A stretch of 50,138 bases of DNA from contig CAJMLF010000017.1 of the NCBI GenBank assembly GCA_905214235.1, positions 1 to 50,138 on the forward strand, given 5' to 3'. The position numbers and the translations under genes are program-made. Shown piece by piece: positions 26,581-35,580 of the stretch (within the stretch, counting starts at the first letter, position 1; the number at the start of each line of letters is the position of its first letter). The stretch is from an uncultured bacterium. GTDB taxonomy: Bacteria; Bacillota; Bacilli; Lactobacillales; Lactobacillaceae. The notes under the pieces were generated by a model. That model was not told the origin of the DNA. It ran no database searches and saw only the letters and a program-made list of their open reading frames with translations.

Positions 26581-29376
26581 ATGCGGGTTAAAGATACGTT
26601 AAATCTTGGCCGGACCAAGTTCCCCATGCGGGGGAAGTTGCCGGTAACCGAAGCTAAACGTGAGCAGCTTTGGGAAGAAAATAAAGTTTACCAATTACGA
26701 CAAAAATTGAATGAGGGGAAGCCAACCTTTGTGCTTCACGATGGCCCCCCGTACGCCAATGGTAACATTCATATTGGCCACGCCATGAATAAGATTTCCA
26801 AGGACTTCATTGTTCGTTACAAGTCAATGACGGGCTTTCGGGCACCCTATGTTCCTGGCTGGGATACTCACGGGCTGCCAATCGAACACCAATTGACTAA
26901 GTCCGGCTACGACCGCAAGAAGATGTCCACATCCGAATTCCGGGACCTGTGTTGCAAGTACGCCTTAGAGCAGGTCGACAAGCAGCGTACCGACTTCAAG
27001 CGGCTAGGGGTTAGTGGTGAATGGGATCACCCGTACTTGACCCTTGATAAGGAATTTGAAGCTGCCCAGGTTCGGGTCTTCGGTGAGTTTGCCAAGAAGG
27101 GCTTACTCTACCAGGCTAAAAAGCCTGTTTACTGGTCCTGGTCCTCAGAATCAGCACTGGCGGAAGCCGAAGTTGAATACCACGACGTTGTTGCCAAGAC
27201 AGCCTTCTTTGCTGAGCAGGTAAAGGACGGTAAGGGTATTCTTGATGACAATACCTACTTAGTTGTTTGGACGACGACGCCATGGACCGTTCCCGCTTCT
27301 GAAGCTGTGGCGGTCAATGGTAAGTTCGATTATTCGGTTGTTAAGCCAGCTGATGGTGACCGGCAATTTGTAATTGGCACTGAATTGCTTGAAGGAGTTG
27401 CCAAAAAGCTCGGTTGGAAGAACTACGAGGTTGTTAAGCACCTCGCCGGAACAGACCTTGACGGGATGGTTACCAAGCACCCTTACCTCGACCGTGACAT
27501 TTTGGTAGGGACGGCGGACTACGTTACTGCTGATGCTGGGACTGGCTTAGTTCACACGGCTCCTGGCTATGGTGACGATGACTACCACTTTGGTTTGGAA
27601 CACAACCTGCCAATCTTTGCCCCAATCAATGACCAAGGGGTCCTGACTAAGGAAAATGGTGCCGACTTTGACGGGGTCTTCTACCAGGATGCGGATGATG
27701 TTTCCTTGAAGAAGCTGGAAGAAAATGGTGCCCTCCTGCTTGAAGAACCTTTGAAGCACTCCTACCCATTCGATTGGCGGACCAAGAAGCCAATTATCTT
27801 CCGGGCCACTGACCAGTGGTTTGTCTCCATTGACAAGATGCGTCAGGATATTCTGAACGCCCTGGAAGATGTTGAATACAAGCCATCCTGGGGGAAGGTT
27901 CGTCTCCGGAACATGATCAAGGACCGTGGCGACTGGGTAATTTCCCGGCAACGGGTCTGGGGCGTTCCACTGCCAATCTTCTACGCTGAAGATGGAACAC
28001 CAATTATGGAAGAAGAGACCATTAACCACGTTGCTGACTTGTTTGCCAAGTACGGCTCCAACGTTTGGTTTGACCGGGATGCTAAGGACCTGCTTCCGGA
28101 TGGATACACCAATGAACACTCACCACACGGGAAGTTTACTAAGGAAACGGACATCATGGATGTTTGGTTTGATTCCGGTTCTTCTCACCAGGGTGTTCTG
28201 GCAGAACGGGACTACCTGACCTACCCGGCTGACCTGTACCTGGAAGGTTCTGACCAGTACCGGGGCTGGTTCAACTCTAGTCTGATTACCAGTGTGGTTT
28301 GCTCTGGTAAGGCTCCTTATAAGGGAATCGTTTCCCAAGGCTTCACCCTTGATAAGAAGGGGAAGAAGATGTCGAAGTCGATGGGGAACGTCATTGACCC
28401 GAACAAGGTCGTTAAGCAGATGGGGGCCGAAATTATTCGTCTGTGGGTAATGTCGGCTGATACCTCTGCCGATGTCCGGGTTTCCATGGGGACCTTCCAG
28501 CAGATCTCCGAAGCCTACCGGAAGTTGCGGAACACCTTCCGCTTCCTGCTGGCCAACACGGGTGACTTCAAGCCAGCAGAAAACACGGTTTCCTATGAGA
28601 AGATGGCCAGTGTCGACCAGTACATGATGGTCAAGCTTAACCACTTCTTGAAGAAGATGCGGGACTACTTTGACGAATACGACTTCCTGGATGCTTACAA
28701 GCTGCTCATCAACTTCGTCAACAATGACCTTTCCGCCTTCTACATGAACCTGGCAAAGGACGTTCTGTACATTGAACCAGCCGATTCACACGCACGGCGG
28801 TCAATGCAAACGGTCTTCTACAACATCTTGCTGACGATGGTTAAGCTTTTGACGCCAATCCTTCCCCACACCACTGAAGAGGTTTGGGAGTACATGGATG
28901 AGCCAGAACAATTTGCTCAACTGACGGAGATCCCTGATGCCCGGACTTTTGCTAATGAGACTGAACTCCTGGACAAGTGGGAGCAGTTCATGGAGGTCCG
29001 TTCCCACGTTCTGAAGGGACTAGAAGAAGCCCGGAATGATAAGCAAATTGGTAAGTCCCTTGAAGCAGCGGTTGATCTTTACCTGGATGCTAACCAACAA
29101 AAGCTAGTTGATAGCTTAAACGAAAATGTTGCGCTCCTGCTTGGGGTATCTGCCTTGCACTTGCACCCATTTGACGAAGCACCGGCGGATGCTGACAAGT
29201 ACGAAGACGGTGTTGCTGTTAAGGTTTCACCAGCAACGGGTGAAACCTGTGCACGTTGTCGGATGGTCAAGGAAGACGTGGGCACCGATGATGCTTACCC
29301 AATGCTTTGTGCACGGTGTGCTAAGATTGTCCGGACGAACTTCCCGGAGACGGTGGAGACCGGATTGGAAAAGTAA
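26581..29376 (+). CDS. ileS: Isoleucine--tRNA ligase
   Basis: 931 aa class I synthetase. HIGH motif as [10 protein letters not shown] (about 59-68) and KMSKS motif as KKMSKSMGN (about 594-602). The editing (CP1) domain with [14 protein letters not shown] sequence ([11 protein letters not shown]) lies between. The C-terminal zinc-binding end has CARCRM...LCARCAK. AAAGGAG precedes the ATG. Expression is set by the T-box immediately upstream. Confidence 0.97.
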   Translation: MRVKDTLNLGRTKFPMRGKLPVTEAKREQLWEENKVYQLRQKLNEGKPTFVLHDGPPYANGNIHIGHAMNKISKDFIVRYKSMTGFRAPYVPGWDTHGLPIEHQLTKSGYDRKKMSTSEFRDLCCKYALEQVDKQRTDFKRLGVSGEWDHPYLTLDKEFEAAQVRVFGEFAKKGLLYQAKKPVYWSWSSESALAEAEVEYHDVVAKTAFFAEQVKDGKGILDDNTYLVVWTTTPWTVPASEAVAVNGKFDYSVVKPADGDRQFVIGTELLEGVAKKLGWKNYEVVKHLAGTDLDGMVTKHPYLDRDILVGTADYVTADAGTGLVHTAPGYGDDDYHFGLEHNLPIFAPINDQGVLTKENGADFDGVFYQDADDVSLKKLEENGALLLEEPLKHSYPFDWRTKKPIIFRATDQWFVSIDKMRQDILNALEDVEYKPSWGKVRLRNMIKDRGDWVISRQRVWGVPLPIFYAEDGTPIMEEETINHVADLFAKYGSNVWFDRDAKDLLPDGYTNEHSPHGKFTKETDIMDVWFDSGSSHQGVLAERDYLTYPADLYLEGSDQYRGWFNSSLITSVVCSGKAPYKGIVSQGFTLDKKGKKMSKSMGNVIDPNKVVKQMGAEIIRLWVMSADTSADVRVSMGTFQQISEAYRKLRNTFRFLLANTGDFKPAENTVSYEKMASVDQYMMVKLNHFLKKMRDYFDEYDFLDAYKLLINFVNNDLSAFYMNLAKDVLYIEPADSHARRSMQTVFYNILLTMVKLLTPILPHTTEEVWEYMDEPEQFAQLTEIPDARTFANETELLDKWEQFMEVRSHVLKGLEEARNDKQIGKSLEAAVDLYLDANQQKLVDSLNENVALLLGVSALHLHPFDEAPADADKYEDGVAVKVSPATGETCARCRMVKEDVGTDDAYPMLCARCAKIVRTNFPETVETGLEK

Positions 29377-29391
29377 AAAAAGTGATATAAT
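29364..29391 (+). promoter_or_regulatory. Promoter of the cold-shock gene leader
   Basis: An extended -10, TGA-TATAAT (29383-29391), has ATTGGA (29364-29369) at 16-bp spacing as a modest -35. The -35 region lies inside the last codons of ileS. Predicted start is near 29398, about 186 nt before the csp start. Confidence 0.6.
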
Positions 29392-29397
29392 TTCTTG

Positions 29398-29571
29398 CTC
29401 AAGGTGCCAAACGGTGACATTGATTTTCTTGCGGTGTAAAATGGGAAGAGATAATGTGAAAGGGCAACCTTTCGTATCTTAACCCCGCAAGGTTACTTGA
29501 GTAGTGATATATTAATCAGACTTATTTTTAATAGGGGTTGCGGGAAATTTCCACAACTCCTATTTTTATTG
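29398..29571 (+). ncRNA. Structured leader RNA upstream of csp, class unknown
   Basis: Nested helices: CTCAAG/CTTGAG (29398-29403 with 29496-29501) closes the domain; CTTGCGG/CCGCAAG (29428-29434 with 29485-29491) is inside; a 10-bp hairpin 29454-29463 with 29468-29477 is capped by a GCAA tetraloop. The region is followed by a terminator at 29531-29570 and then the csp ribosome-binding site. A 13-codon frame (29441-29482, MGRDNVKGQPFVS) lies within it. It could be a cold-shock thermosensor, a ligand-binding leader or an independent RNA; the sequence does not decide. Confidence 0.5.
29531..29570 (+). terminator. Intrinsic terminator at the end of the csp leader
   Basis: The stem ATAGGGGTTG/CAACTCCTAT (29531-29540 with 29554-29563, one G-T pair) is followed by TTTTTATT. 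It lies only 14 nt before the csp start, so csp expression needs read-through, processing or conditional folding. Confidence 0.75.
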
Positions 29572-29583
29572 GCAGGTGAAAAT

Positions 29584-29787
29584 ATGCTTAAAGGAAAAGT
29601 CAAAAGTTTTGATGAGCAAAAGGGGTGGGGGTTCATTACCGTCCCTCACGAAGGTGAGATCTTTGTTCATTACAGTGGTATTGAGGGCACCAGGCGGCGG
29701 GTCCTTCAGGCCGGTGAAGATGTTTCACTGGTGATTGTTCAGGGACATAAGGGCCCGCAAGCCGCCCACGTCAGAGTAATTCGCTAG
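29584..29787 (+). CDS. Cold-shock-domain protein
   Basis: 67 aa from ATG 29584, with AGGTG upstream. RNA/DNA-binding OB fold with the RNP1 motif KGWGFIT (about 12-18) and an RNP2-like IFVHYS (about 26-31). It ends with HVRVIR. It differs from the classical CspA-type proteins in its second half (GTRRRVLQAGEDVSLVI), so a constitutive or specialised paralogue is possible. A longer in-frame reading from 29497 would translate the terminator and is not credible. nudF follows 10 bp later. Confidence 0.88.
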   Translation: MLKGKVKSFDEQKGWGFITVPHEGEIFVHYSGIEGTRRRVLQAGEDVSLVIVQGHKGPQAAHVRVIR

Positions 29788-29797
29788 GAGGGATACG

Positions 29798-30349
29798 ATG
29801 GATTTTACGGAAAAACCGATTAGCAGCAAAGAGGTATTTGACGGCCACCTGATTAATGTTGAAGTTCAACAGGTAAAGACCCCTGAGGGCAATATCGCCC
29901 AACGGGAAATCGTTCATCACGCTCCCGCCGTGGCCATTCTGGCCATCACTAATGATAATAAGATGTTGCTAGAAAAGCAGTGGCGGGCCCCAGTTGCTAA
30001 GACCACCTTGGAAATCCCGGCTGGCAAGGTCGATTCCCGGGACCAGGCAAGTGCGGACCATGCTGCAAGGCGGGAACTGAACGAAGAAACCCGTCTTCAG
30101 GCCGGTAAACTAGAGAAGCTTTCCAGCTTCTATACCTCAGTTGGGTGTATGGACGAATACATGACCCTGTATTTGGCAACCGACTTATCCCCGGTTGCCA
30201 ACGCCCTTCCCAAGGACCAAGACGAAGAGCTAGTCGTGAAAAAGGTTAGTTTGAATGAGGCACAAGCGATGATTGCGTCCGGTGAGATTGAAGATGCGAA
30301 AACAATTATGGCCATTTATTATTGGCAGGGAATGAGGGCCAATGGATAA
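29798..30349 (+). CDS. NUDIX hydrolase, ADP-ribose pyrophosphatase type
   Basis: 183 aa of the NudF-like ADP-ribose pyrophosphatase family, hydrolysing ADP-ribose to AMP and ribose 5-phosphate. LEIPAGKVDS leads into the Nudix box with RELNEET (about 89-95), so the metal-binding R-E and E-E residues are present. The box is unusual: it is two residues longer than the standard spacing and the final glycine is Arg. GGAGGG precedes the ATG. Its stop overlaps the start of the next small gene. Confidence 0.85.
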   Translation: MDFTEKPISSKEVFDGHLINVEVQQVKTPEGNIAQREIVHHAPAVAILAITNDNKMLLEKQWRAPVAKTTLEIPAGKVDSRDQASADHAARRELNEETRLQAGKLEKLSSFYTSVGCMDEYMTLYLATDLSPVANALPKDQDEELVVKKVSLNEAQAMIASGEIEDAKTIMAIYYWQGMRANG

Positions 30350-30596
30350 TCAAAAGCCGCCGTTTCCTGAAGAAAAGCTTTCGCGAAAGCAGTACCGTGA
30401 GCAGCTTGCCCAAAAAAGAGCTGCTGGACAGGAAGAAGAAGGCGGAGAACAAACCCGCCAGCACTACGCGCAAGACCAGGAGGGCAAAAGCCGTGAAGAA
30501 AAAAGAGCTGTCCTGAAGCGGAAGCTTAACATTGCAATTGTTGGCCTCATCGTGGCAATCATTATTGTCTATTTAGTTTTATTTTTTGTTGGGTAA
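30342..30596 (+). CDS. Small single-pass membrane protein of unknown function
   Basis: 84 aa. A very hydrophilic, charged N-terminal part (about 1-60, rich in Lys, Arg, Glu and Gln, likely helical) is followed by one membrane helix (about 63-83; NIAIVGLIVAIIIVYLVLFF) at the extreme C-terminus, like a tail-anchored protein. The ATG at 30342 overlaps the end of nudF by 8 bp, and mtnN follows after 14 bp, so it is in the same transcript. I do not recognise a family beyond uncharacterised lactobacillar proteins in this position. Confidence 0.7.
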   Translation: MDNQKPPFPEEKLSRKQYREQLAQKRAAGQEEEGGEQTRQHYAQDQEGKSREEKRAVLKRKLNIAIVGLIVAIIIVYLVLFFVG

Positions 30597-30610
30597 AGGA
30601 GTTATTTAAA

Positions 30611-31309
30611 ATGCGTTTTGGAATTATCTGTGCGATGCCAGAGGAGATCAAGGAACTTAAGGCCCAGTTGGTTGGTGGTGTTGCCAAAAAAATCGGTGGC
30701 AAGGACTACTTCATGGGACAAATCAGCGGTCAGGATGTTGTCCTGGTAGAATCAGGAATTGGTAAGGTTGAGGCCGGAATAACGACTGAACACCTGATTA
30801 CGGACTGTCATGCTGATGTGGTGATTAACTCAGGCTCTGCGGGCGGAATTGGCCAGGGGCTGCACGTGGGGGATGTTGTTATCTCGACAGCAACCGCCTA
30901 CCATGATGTTGACGCCACGGCGTTTGACTACAAGTACGGCCAACTTCCGGGTAAGGAACCCCGCTTTCTTGCCTCCAAAGAGTGGGGGACAGCACTGAAG
31001 AAGGCCGGTGAAAAAACTGGCTTGAACGTCAAGCAGGGATTAATTGTTTCTGGCGACCAGTTTATCGCCAGCAAGAAGGCAATTGACCAGATTCTCGCCC
31101 ACTTCCCTGATGCCCTCTCCAGTGAAATGGAAGGGGCAGCGGTTGGCCAAGTTGCCACTGATCACGATGTCCCGTACGTGGTTGTCCGGGCAATGTCTGA
31201 TACTGGCGATGAGGATGCCGGCGTCAGCTTTGATGATTTTATTATTGATGCCGGGAAGCGGTCAGCCAAAATGCTTTTGCAATTGTTTGCTGACCGGGCT
31301 GCACAATGA
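30611..31309 (+). CDS. mtnN: 5'-methylthioadenosine / S-adenosylhomocysteine nucleosidase
   Basis: 232 aa. It cleaves adenine from MTA and SAH, recycling methylation by-products and feeding AI-2 precursor formation. The N-terminal IICAMPEE (catalytic Glu near residue 12), NSGSAGGIG (about 76-84), SSEMEGAAVGQVA (about 171-183) and RAMSDTGDE with the catalytic Asp are all present. AAAGGAG precedes the ATG. The stop runs into the ribosome-binding region of iscS. Confidence 0.95.
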   Translation: MRFGIICAMPEEIKELKAQLVGGVAKKIGGKDYFMGQISGQDVVLVESGIGKVEAGITTEHLITDCHADVVINSGSAGGIGQGLHVGDVVISTATAYHDVDATAFDYKYGQLPGKEPRFLASKEWGTALKKAGEKTGLNVKQGLIVSGDQFIASKKAIDQILAHFPDALSSEMEGAAVGQVATDHDVPYVVVRAMSDTGDEDAGVSFDDFIIDAGKRSAKMLLQLFADRAAQ

Positions 31310-31323
31310 AAGGAAGGTTGGTC

Positions 31324-32490
31324 GTGAACGAAATTTACCTCGATAATGCGGCAACGACGCCGATGACTCCGGAAGTCATTGATGAAATGACTAGGCAGAT
31401 GAAGGAATCATGGGGGAATGCGTCCACTGGATACTCCTACGGCCGGCACGCTAAGCTAGTAATGGAGAACAGTCGCCACGTAATCGCCCAGAGTATTAAT
31501 GCCGATGATAACGAGATTGTGTTTACCAGCGGGGGGACGGAGAGTGATAATACCGCCATCATCCAGACCGCTTTCACCCGGCAAAAATTGGGGAAGCACA
31601 TCATCACTACTGCCATCGAACATGAGGCGGTTCTCAAGCCACTGCATTTTCTTGAACAACATGGCTTTGAGGTAACCTACCTCCCCGTCGATGAGAACGG
31701 TAATATTTCCCTGGCCGATTTTAAAGCGGCACTTCGCGATGACACGATTCTCGTTACAATCATGATGGGGAATAACGAGGTTGGTAGCCGGATGCCAATT
31801 CACGAAATTGGTGAAATCCTTAAGGACCACCAGGCCTGGTTCCATACCGACGCCGTTCAGGCTTATGGCTTGTTGCCGATTGACGTAAAAAAGGACCATA
31901 TTGACCTCTTATCGACCTCTGCCCACAAGTTAAACGGGCCGAAGATGATGGGCTTCTTGTACCGCCGTGAGGGAATTAGCTTCCCAAGCTTTATCAAGGG
32001 CGGGGACCAGGAAACCAAGCGTCGTGCAGGGACCGAAAATGTTCCCGCAATTGCGGCCTTTGCCAAGGCGGTGGCAATTGATACACCAGACGAAAAGCAA
32101 GCCCGGCAGACACGCTATTACCACTTCAAGCAGAAGATTGTGCAGGGACTCAAGGACAACCACATCCCCTTTGAGGTGAACGGTCAAATCAGTCCGGATA
32201 ATCTAAACCACGTCCTGAACATCTGGTTCAAGGGTATCTCAACCTATGTCATGCAAACCGACTTGGACTTAGCTGGCATTGCGGTTTCTGGTGGGTCGGC
32301 ATGTACCGCGGGGAGCATTGAACCCTCCCATGTCTTGACGGCGATGTTTGGTCCGGATAGCCCGCGGATTAGTGAATCAATCCGGATTAGCTTTGGGGTG
32401 CTAAACACGGATGAAGACATTGATAAGTTGATTGCGGCAATTGTCAAGATTGTCGACAAGCTTAATAAGCTCGATAAGGGGGCAAATTAA
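31324..32490 (+). CDS. iscS: Cysteine desulfurase (IscS/NifS family)
   Basis: 388 aa from GTG 31324. A PLP enzyme that takes sulfur from cysteine. The PLP lysine is K202 in SAHKLNGPK and the catalytic cysteine is C327 in GGSACTAGS. GAAAGGAAGG lies 7 nt upstream of the GTG; the in-frame ATG at 31306 overlaps mtnN and lacks a suitable site. The neighbour mnmA needs this sulfur for s2U34 in tRNA. The order iscS-DUF1831-mnmA parallels B. subtilis yrvO-trmU, so this enzyme is probably dedicated to tRNA thiolation rather than to a SUF system. Confidence 0.92.
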   Translation: MNEIYLDNAATTPMTPEVIDEMTRQMKESWGNASTGYSYGRHAKLVMENSRHVIAQSINADDNEIVFTSGGTESDNTAIIQTAFTRQKLGKHIITTAIEHEAVLKPLHFLEQHGFEVTYLPVDENGNISLADFKAALRDDTILVTIMMGNNEVGSRMPIHEIGEILKDHQAWFHTDAVQAYGLLPIDVKKDHIDLLSTSAHKLNGPKMMGFLYRREGISFPSFIKGGDQETKRRAGTENVPAIAAFAKAVAIDTPDEKQARQTRYYHFKQKIVQGLKDNHIPFEVNGQISPDNLNHVLNIWFKGISTYVMQTDLDLAGIAVSGGSACTAGSIEPSHVLTAMFGPDSPRISESIRISFGVLNTDEDIDKLIAAIVKIVDKLNKLDKGAN

Positions 32491-32491
32491 A

Positions 32492-32842
32492 GTGGATTTT
32501 GCTAAAAAAGTTAAGGTGCCGGGGGACCATACTACCTATTCGCTAAGTCCGGAAGTCAAACGGTACGCCCTGATTGACCTCGGCTTTGAAGAAACCAAGC
32601 GGGGGAACTTCGAGTACAAGGGGAGCCTTGATACTGATAACCCCTTTAAGCCCGTGGCCCGGCTCCGGATTTTAATTAATGCTGACTTGACCGGGTTCAA
32701 GATGGAAACCGTCACCGGAAACGGGGCCCGGAAGATCAATATTTTTAACCACCAACGGTCAGCGGAATTTGTTGAGCAGTATCACTTTATTTTAGATGAA
32801 ATGCTCAAAAGAAACGTATTTAAAAGTGACGGGCAAAAATAG
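32492..32842 (+). CDS. DUF1831 domain protein
   Basis: 116 aa from GTG 32492, with AAGGGGG about 9 nt upstream. A compact alpha/beta protein without membrane helix, carrying the pattern YSLSPEVKRYALIDLGFEETKRGNFEY. This small family is found in Lactobacillales between cysteine desulfurase and mnmA; the role is unknown, but the position suggests an accessory to sulfur transfer. It starts one base after the iscS stop, so it is coupled. Confidence 0.82.
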   Translation: MDFAKKVKVPGDHTTYSLSPEVKRYALIDLGFEETKRGNFEYKGSLDTDNPFKPVARLRILINADLTGFKMETVTGNGARKINIFNHQRSAEFVEQYHFILDEMLKRNVFKSDGQK

Positions 32843-32864
32843 GTGCAGTCCTGAAAGGACTTTG

Positions 32865-32870
32865 GTACAA
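32865..32870 (+). promoter_or_regulatory. Possible -10 element of mnmA and leader hairpins
   Basis: TACAAT (32865-32870) follows a small hairpin AGTCC/GGACT just after DUF1831. A second hairpin TAGATT/AATCTA lies in the leader at about 32905-32924. The -35 is poor, so this could also be an internal, weak promoter in a longer transcript. Confidence 0.3.
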
Positions 32871-32938
32871 TGTACGATACTGGATGCATGCGACCTTCAA
32901 TCGTAGATTATTCCAGAATCTATTTGAAATGATGGTGA

Positions 32939-34078
<1,140 letters not shown>

Positions 34079-34096
34079 TTAACATAGAATTTAATC

Positions 34097-34121
34097 AAGC
34101 GGGCATGCTTATTGCCTGCTT
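34097..34121 (+). terminator. Hairpin after mnmA, probable terminator
   Basis: AAGCGGGCA (34097-34105) pairs with TGCCTGCTT (34113-34121), nine base pairs with one G-T and a 7-nt loop. The following sequence is AT-rich, but T runs are weak. Confidence 0.6.
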
Positions 34122-34129
34122 ATACATAT

Positions 34130-34146
34130 TTCACAATCAATGTGAA
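34130..34146. promoter_or_regulatory. Inverted repeat, possible operator upstream of the histidine phosphatase
   Basis: TTCACA-ATCAA-TGTGAA, a perfect 6-bp inverted repeat with a 5-bp centre, lies 22 bp before GATAAT (34168-34173), a candidate -10. The regulator is unknown. Confidence 0.4.
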
Positions 34147-34198
34147 CATTCATAATATTTTTGGTAAGATAATATATAAAAAAGGTCCGCGATTAACA

Positions 34199-34855
34199 AT
34201 GACAAAAGTTTATCTAATTCGACATGGAAAAACAGAATGGAATCTTCAGTCTCGTTACCAGGGAGCCCATGGCGATTCACCACTTTTAAAGACAAGCTAC
34301 CAGGAAATTGAATTGCTAGCCCAGTCCTTGAAGAAGGTCTCCTTTGCGCATGTATATGCAAGTCCCTTACGACGAGCACGGGTAACTGCGCAAAAGTTGA
34401 TTAGTCACCTTGATCAACCGATCCCGTTAACGATTGATAGCCGCCTGATGGAGTTTAATCTGGGAAAAATGGAAGGAATGCACTTCGATGACGTTGCTAA
34501 GAAGTGGCCAGACGAACTAAACAATTTCCGCCACCATCCTGACCGTTATAATGAAGAAGTCACGGGTAGTGAAAGTTTCCAGCAGGTGATTGACCGGGTG
34601 GGCTCAGCCGTTAAAGAGTTTTGCCGTGTTAATCCGGATTCCAACATCTTAATTGTTTCACACGGGGCGGCACTGAACGCCACGATAAACGCCCTGATTG
34701 GGACCCCCCTTCCGCATTTAAAGGACCGGGGCGGGTTGAGTAATACCTCAACAACTATTTTAAAGACGGATGATGCCGAACACTTCACACTTGAGAAGTG
34801 GAATGATACAACTTATCTACACAAGACCAAGGTCGATCCAACTGATACAATCTAA
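34199..34855 (+). CDS. Histidine phosphatase family protein (phosphoglycerate-mutase-like)
   Basis: 218 aa from ATG 34199. The phosphohistidine motif RHGKTEWN is at about residues 8-15 and the second catalytic region VSHGAALNATI is near 150-160. Family members are broad phosphatases or mutases, so the substrate is unclear; cofactor-independent glycolytic activity is unlikely to be the role. An in-frame reading back to TTG 34112 would run through the mnmA hairpin and promoter and is rejected. The AAAGG lies 13 nt from the ATG. Confidence 0.85.
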   Translation: MTKVYLIRHGKTEWNLQSRYQGAHGDSPLLKTSYQEIELLAQSLKKVSFAHVYASPLRRARVTAQKLISHLDQPIPLTIDSRLMEFNLGKMEGMHFDDVAKKWPDELNNFRHHPDRYNEEVTGSESFQQVIDRVGSAVKEFCRVNPDSNILIVSHGAALNATINALIGTPLPHLKDRGGLSNTSTTILKTDDAEHFTLEKWNDTTYLHKTKVDPTDTI

Positions 34856-34870
34856 TAAGGGGTGGCAGTG

Positions 34871-35560
34871 ATGACAGAGAAGAATGAGTTAAAGCAAAGT
34901 GAAAAGCGGGAAACGGAAAAGCTAGTTCATAAGCTGATCCGGGCAATTGATGAACATCCGGAAAAGGTGAATAACTACTATGACCTCGGTTCCTTGCTGA
35001 CCCGGCTAAACGACTATGAACAGGCGGAAGAACTGTTTATGAAGGCCCTGGGAATTTTTGAGGCCAAAAAAGATCAGTCAGCAATCAACCTGTTAAACTA
35101 CGGACTTGGTAACCTTTACTACGAAGTGGGGAAACCAAATGCGGCAATTAAGCTTTACAATAAGATTGATGATGACAAATTAAAGGCTGACTCATACTTG
35201 ATGCTTGCCCAGAGTTACATGAAGAAGGGGCAGCATAAGCAGGCGGTTGCATACGGCTTGACGGCTCATGAGTTACGGGCCCAGGATCCGGAAATCAACC
35301 AGGTCATTGGTGATTCTCTCTTGGCCCTTGGTGAATTTGCGGAGGCTAAGAAATACTATGACGCGATTTTGAAACGTCACCCTGGCCGTGCGGATACCCA
35401 GTTCAACCGGGGACTGGTAGCCATGGTGCTGGGTGAACCGTACACCGATTACTTAACCCAGGCTAAGCAGTTAAACCCAACTTATTACCAAAAGAGTGAA
35501 CAACGGTTAGCGGATATTGAAAAGACGCTCCAAAAAACACAATCAAAAAAGAATAAATAG
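34871..35560 (+). CDS. Tetratricopeptide-repeat protein
   Basis: 229 aa from ATG 34871, with AAGGGG 8 nt upstream (an in-frame GTG at 34862 overlaps that site). About five TPR-like helix pairs span residues 15-215 (for example YYDLGSLLTRLNDYEQAEELFMKAL and SYMKKGQHKQAVAYGL). It has no signal peptide or membrane helix. By position it corresponds to B. subtilis yrrB, between mnmA and recD2. Partner proteins unknown. It overlaps the upstream region of recD2. Confidence 0.85.
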   Translation: MTEKNELKQSEKRETEKLVHKLIRAIDEHPEKVNNYYDLGSLLTRLNDYEQAEELFMKALGIFEAKKDQSAINLLNYGLGNLYYEVGKPNAAIKLYNKIDDDKLKADSYLMLAQSYMKKGQHKQAVAYGLTAHELRAQDPEINQVIGDSLLALGEFAEAKKYYDAILKRHPGRADTQFNRGLVAMVLGEPYTDYLTQAKQLNPTYYQKSEQRLADIEKTLQKTQSKKNK

Positions 35561-35580
35561 TGCTGGAAAGGATGACTTCA

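Noticed and set aside
29398..29501. Similarity to a cobalamin riboswitch (segments GGTGCC, AAATGGGAA and CCCCGCAA appear in order)
   Set aside because: The invariant GCCACTG-like box and the 3' CCAGGA-ACCTGCC partner are missing, and the closing helix is different; the shared words are short enough to be chance.
29497..29583. N-terminal extension of the cold-shock protein
   Set aside because: It would translate through the terminator hairpin; ATG 29584 has its own SD and the family-typical N-terminus.
34112..34198. N-terminal extension of the histidine phosphatase
   Set aside because: It begins within the mnmA hairpin and crosses a candidate promoter; the family start with RHG follows ATG 34199.
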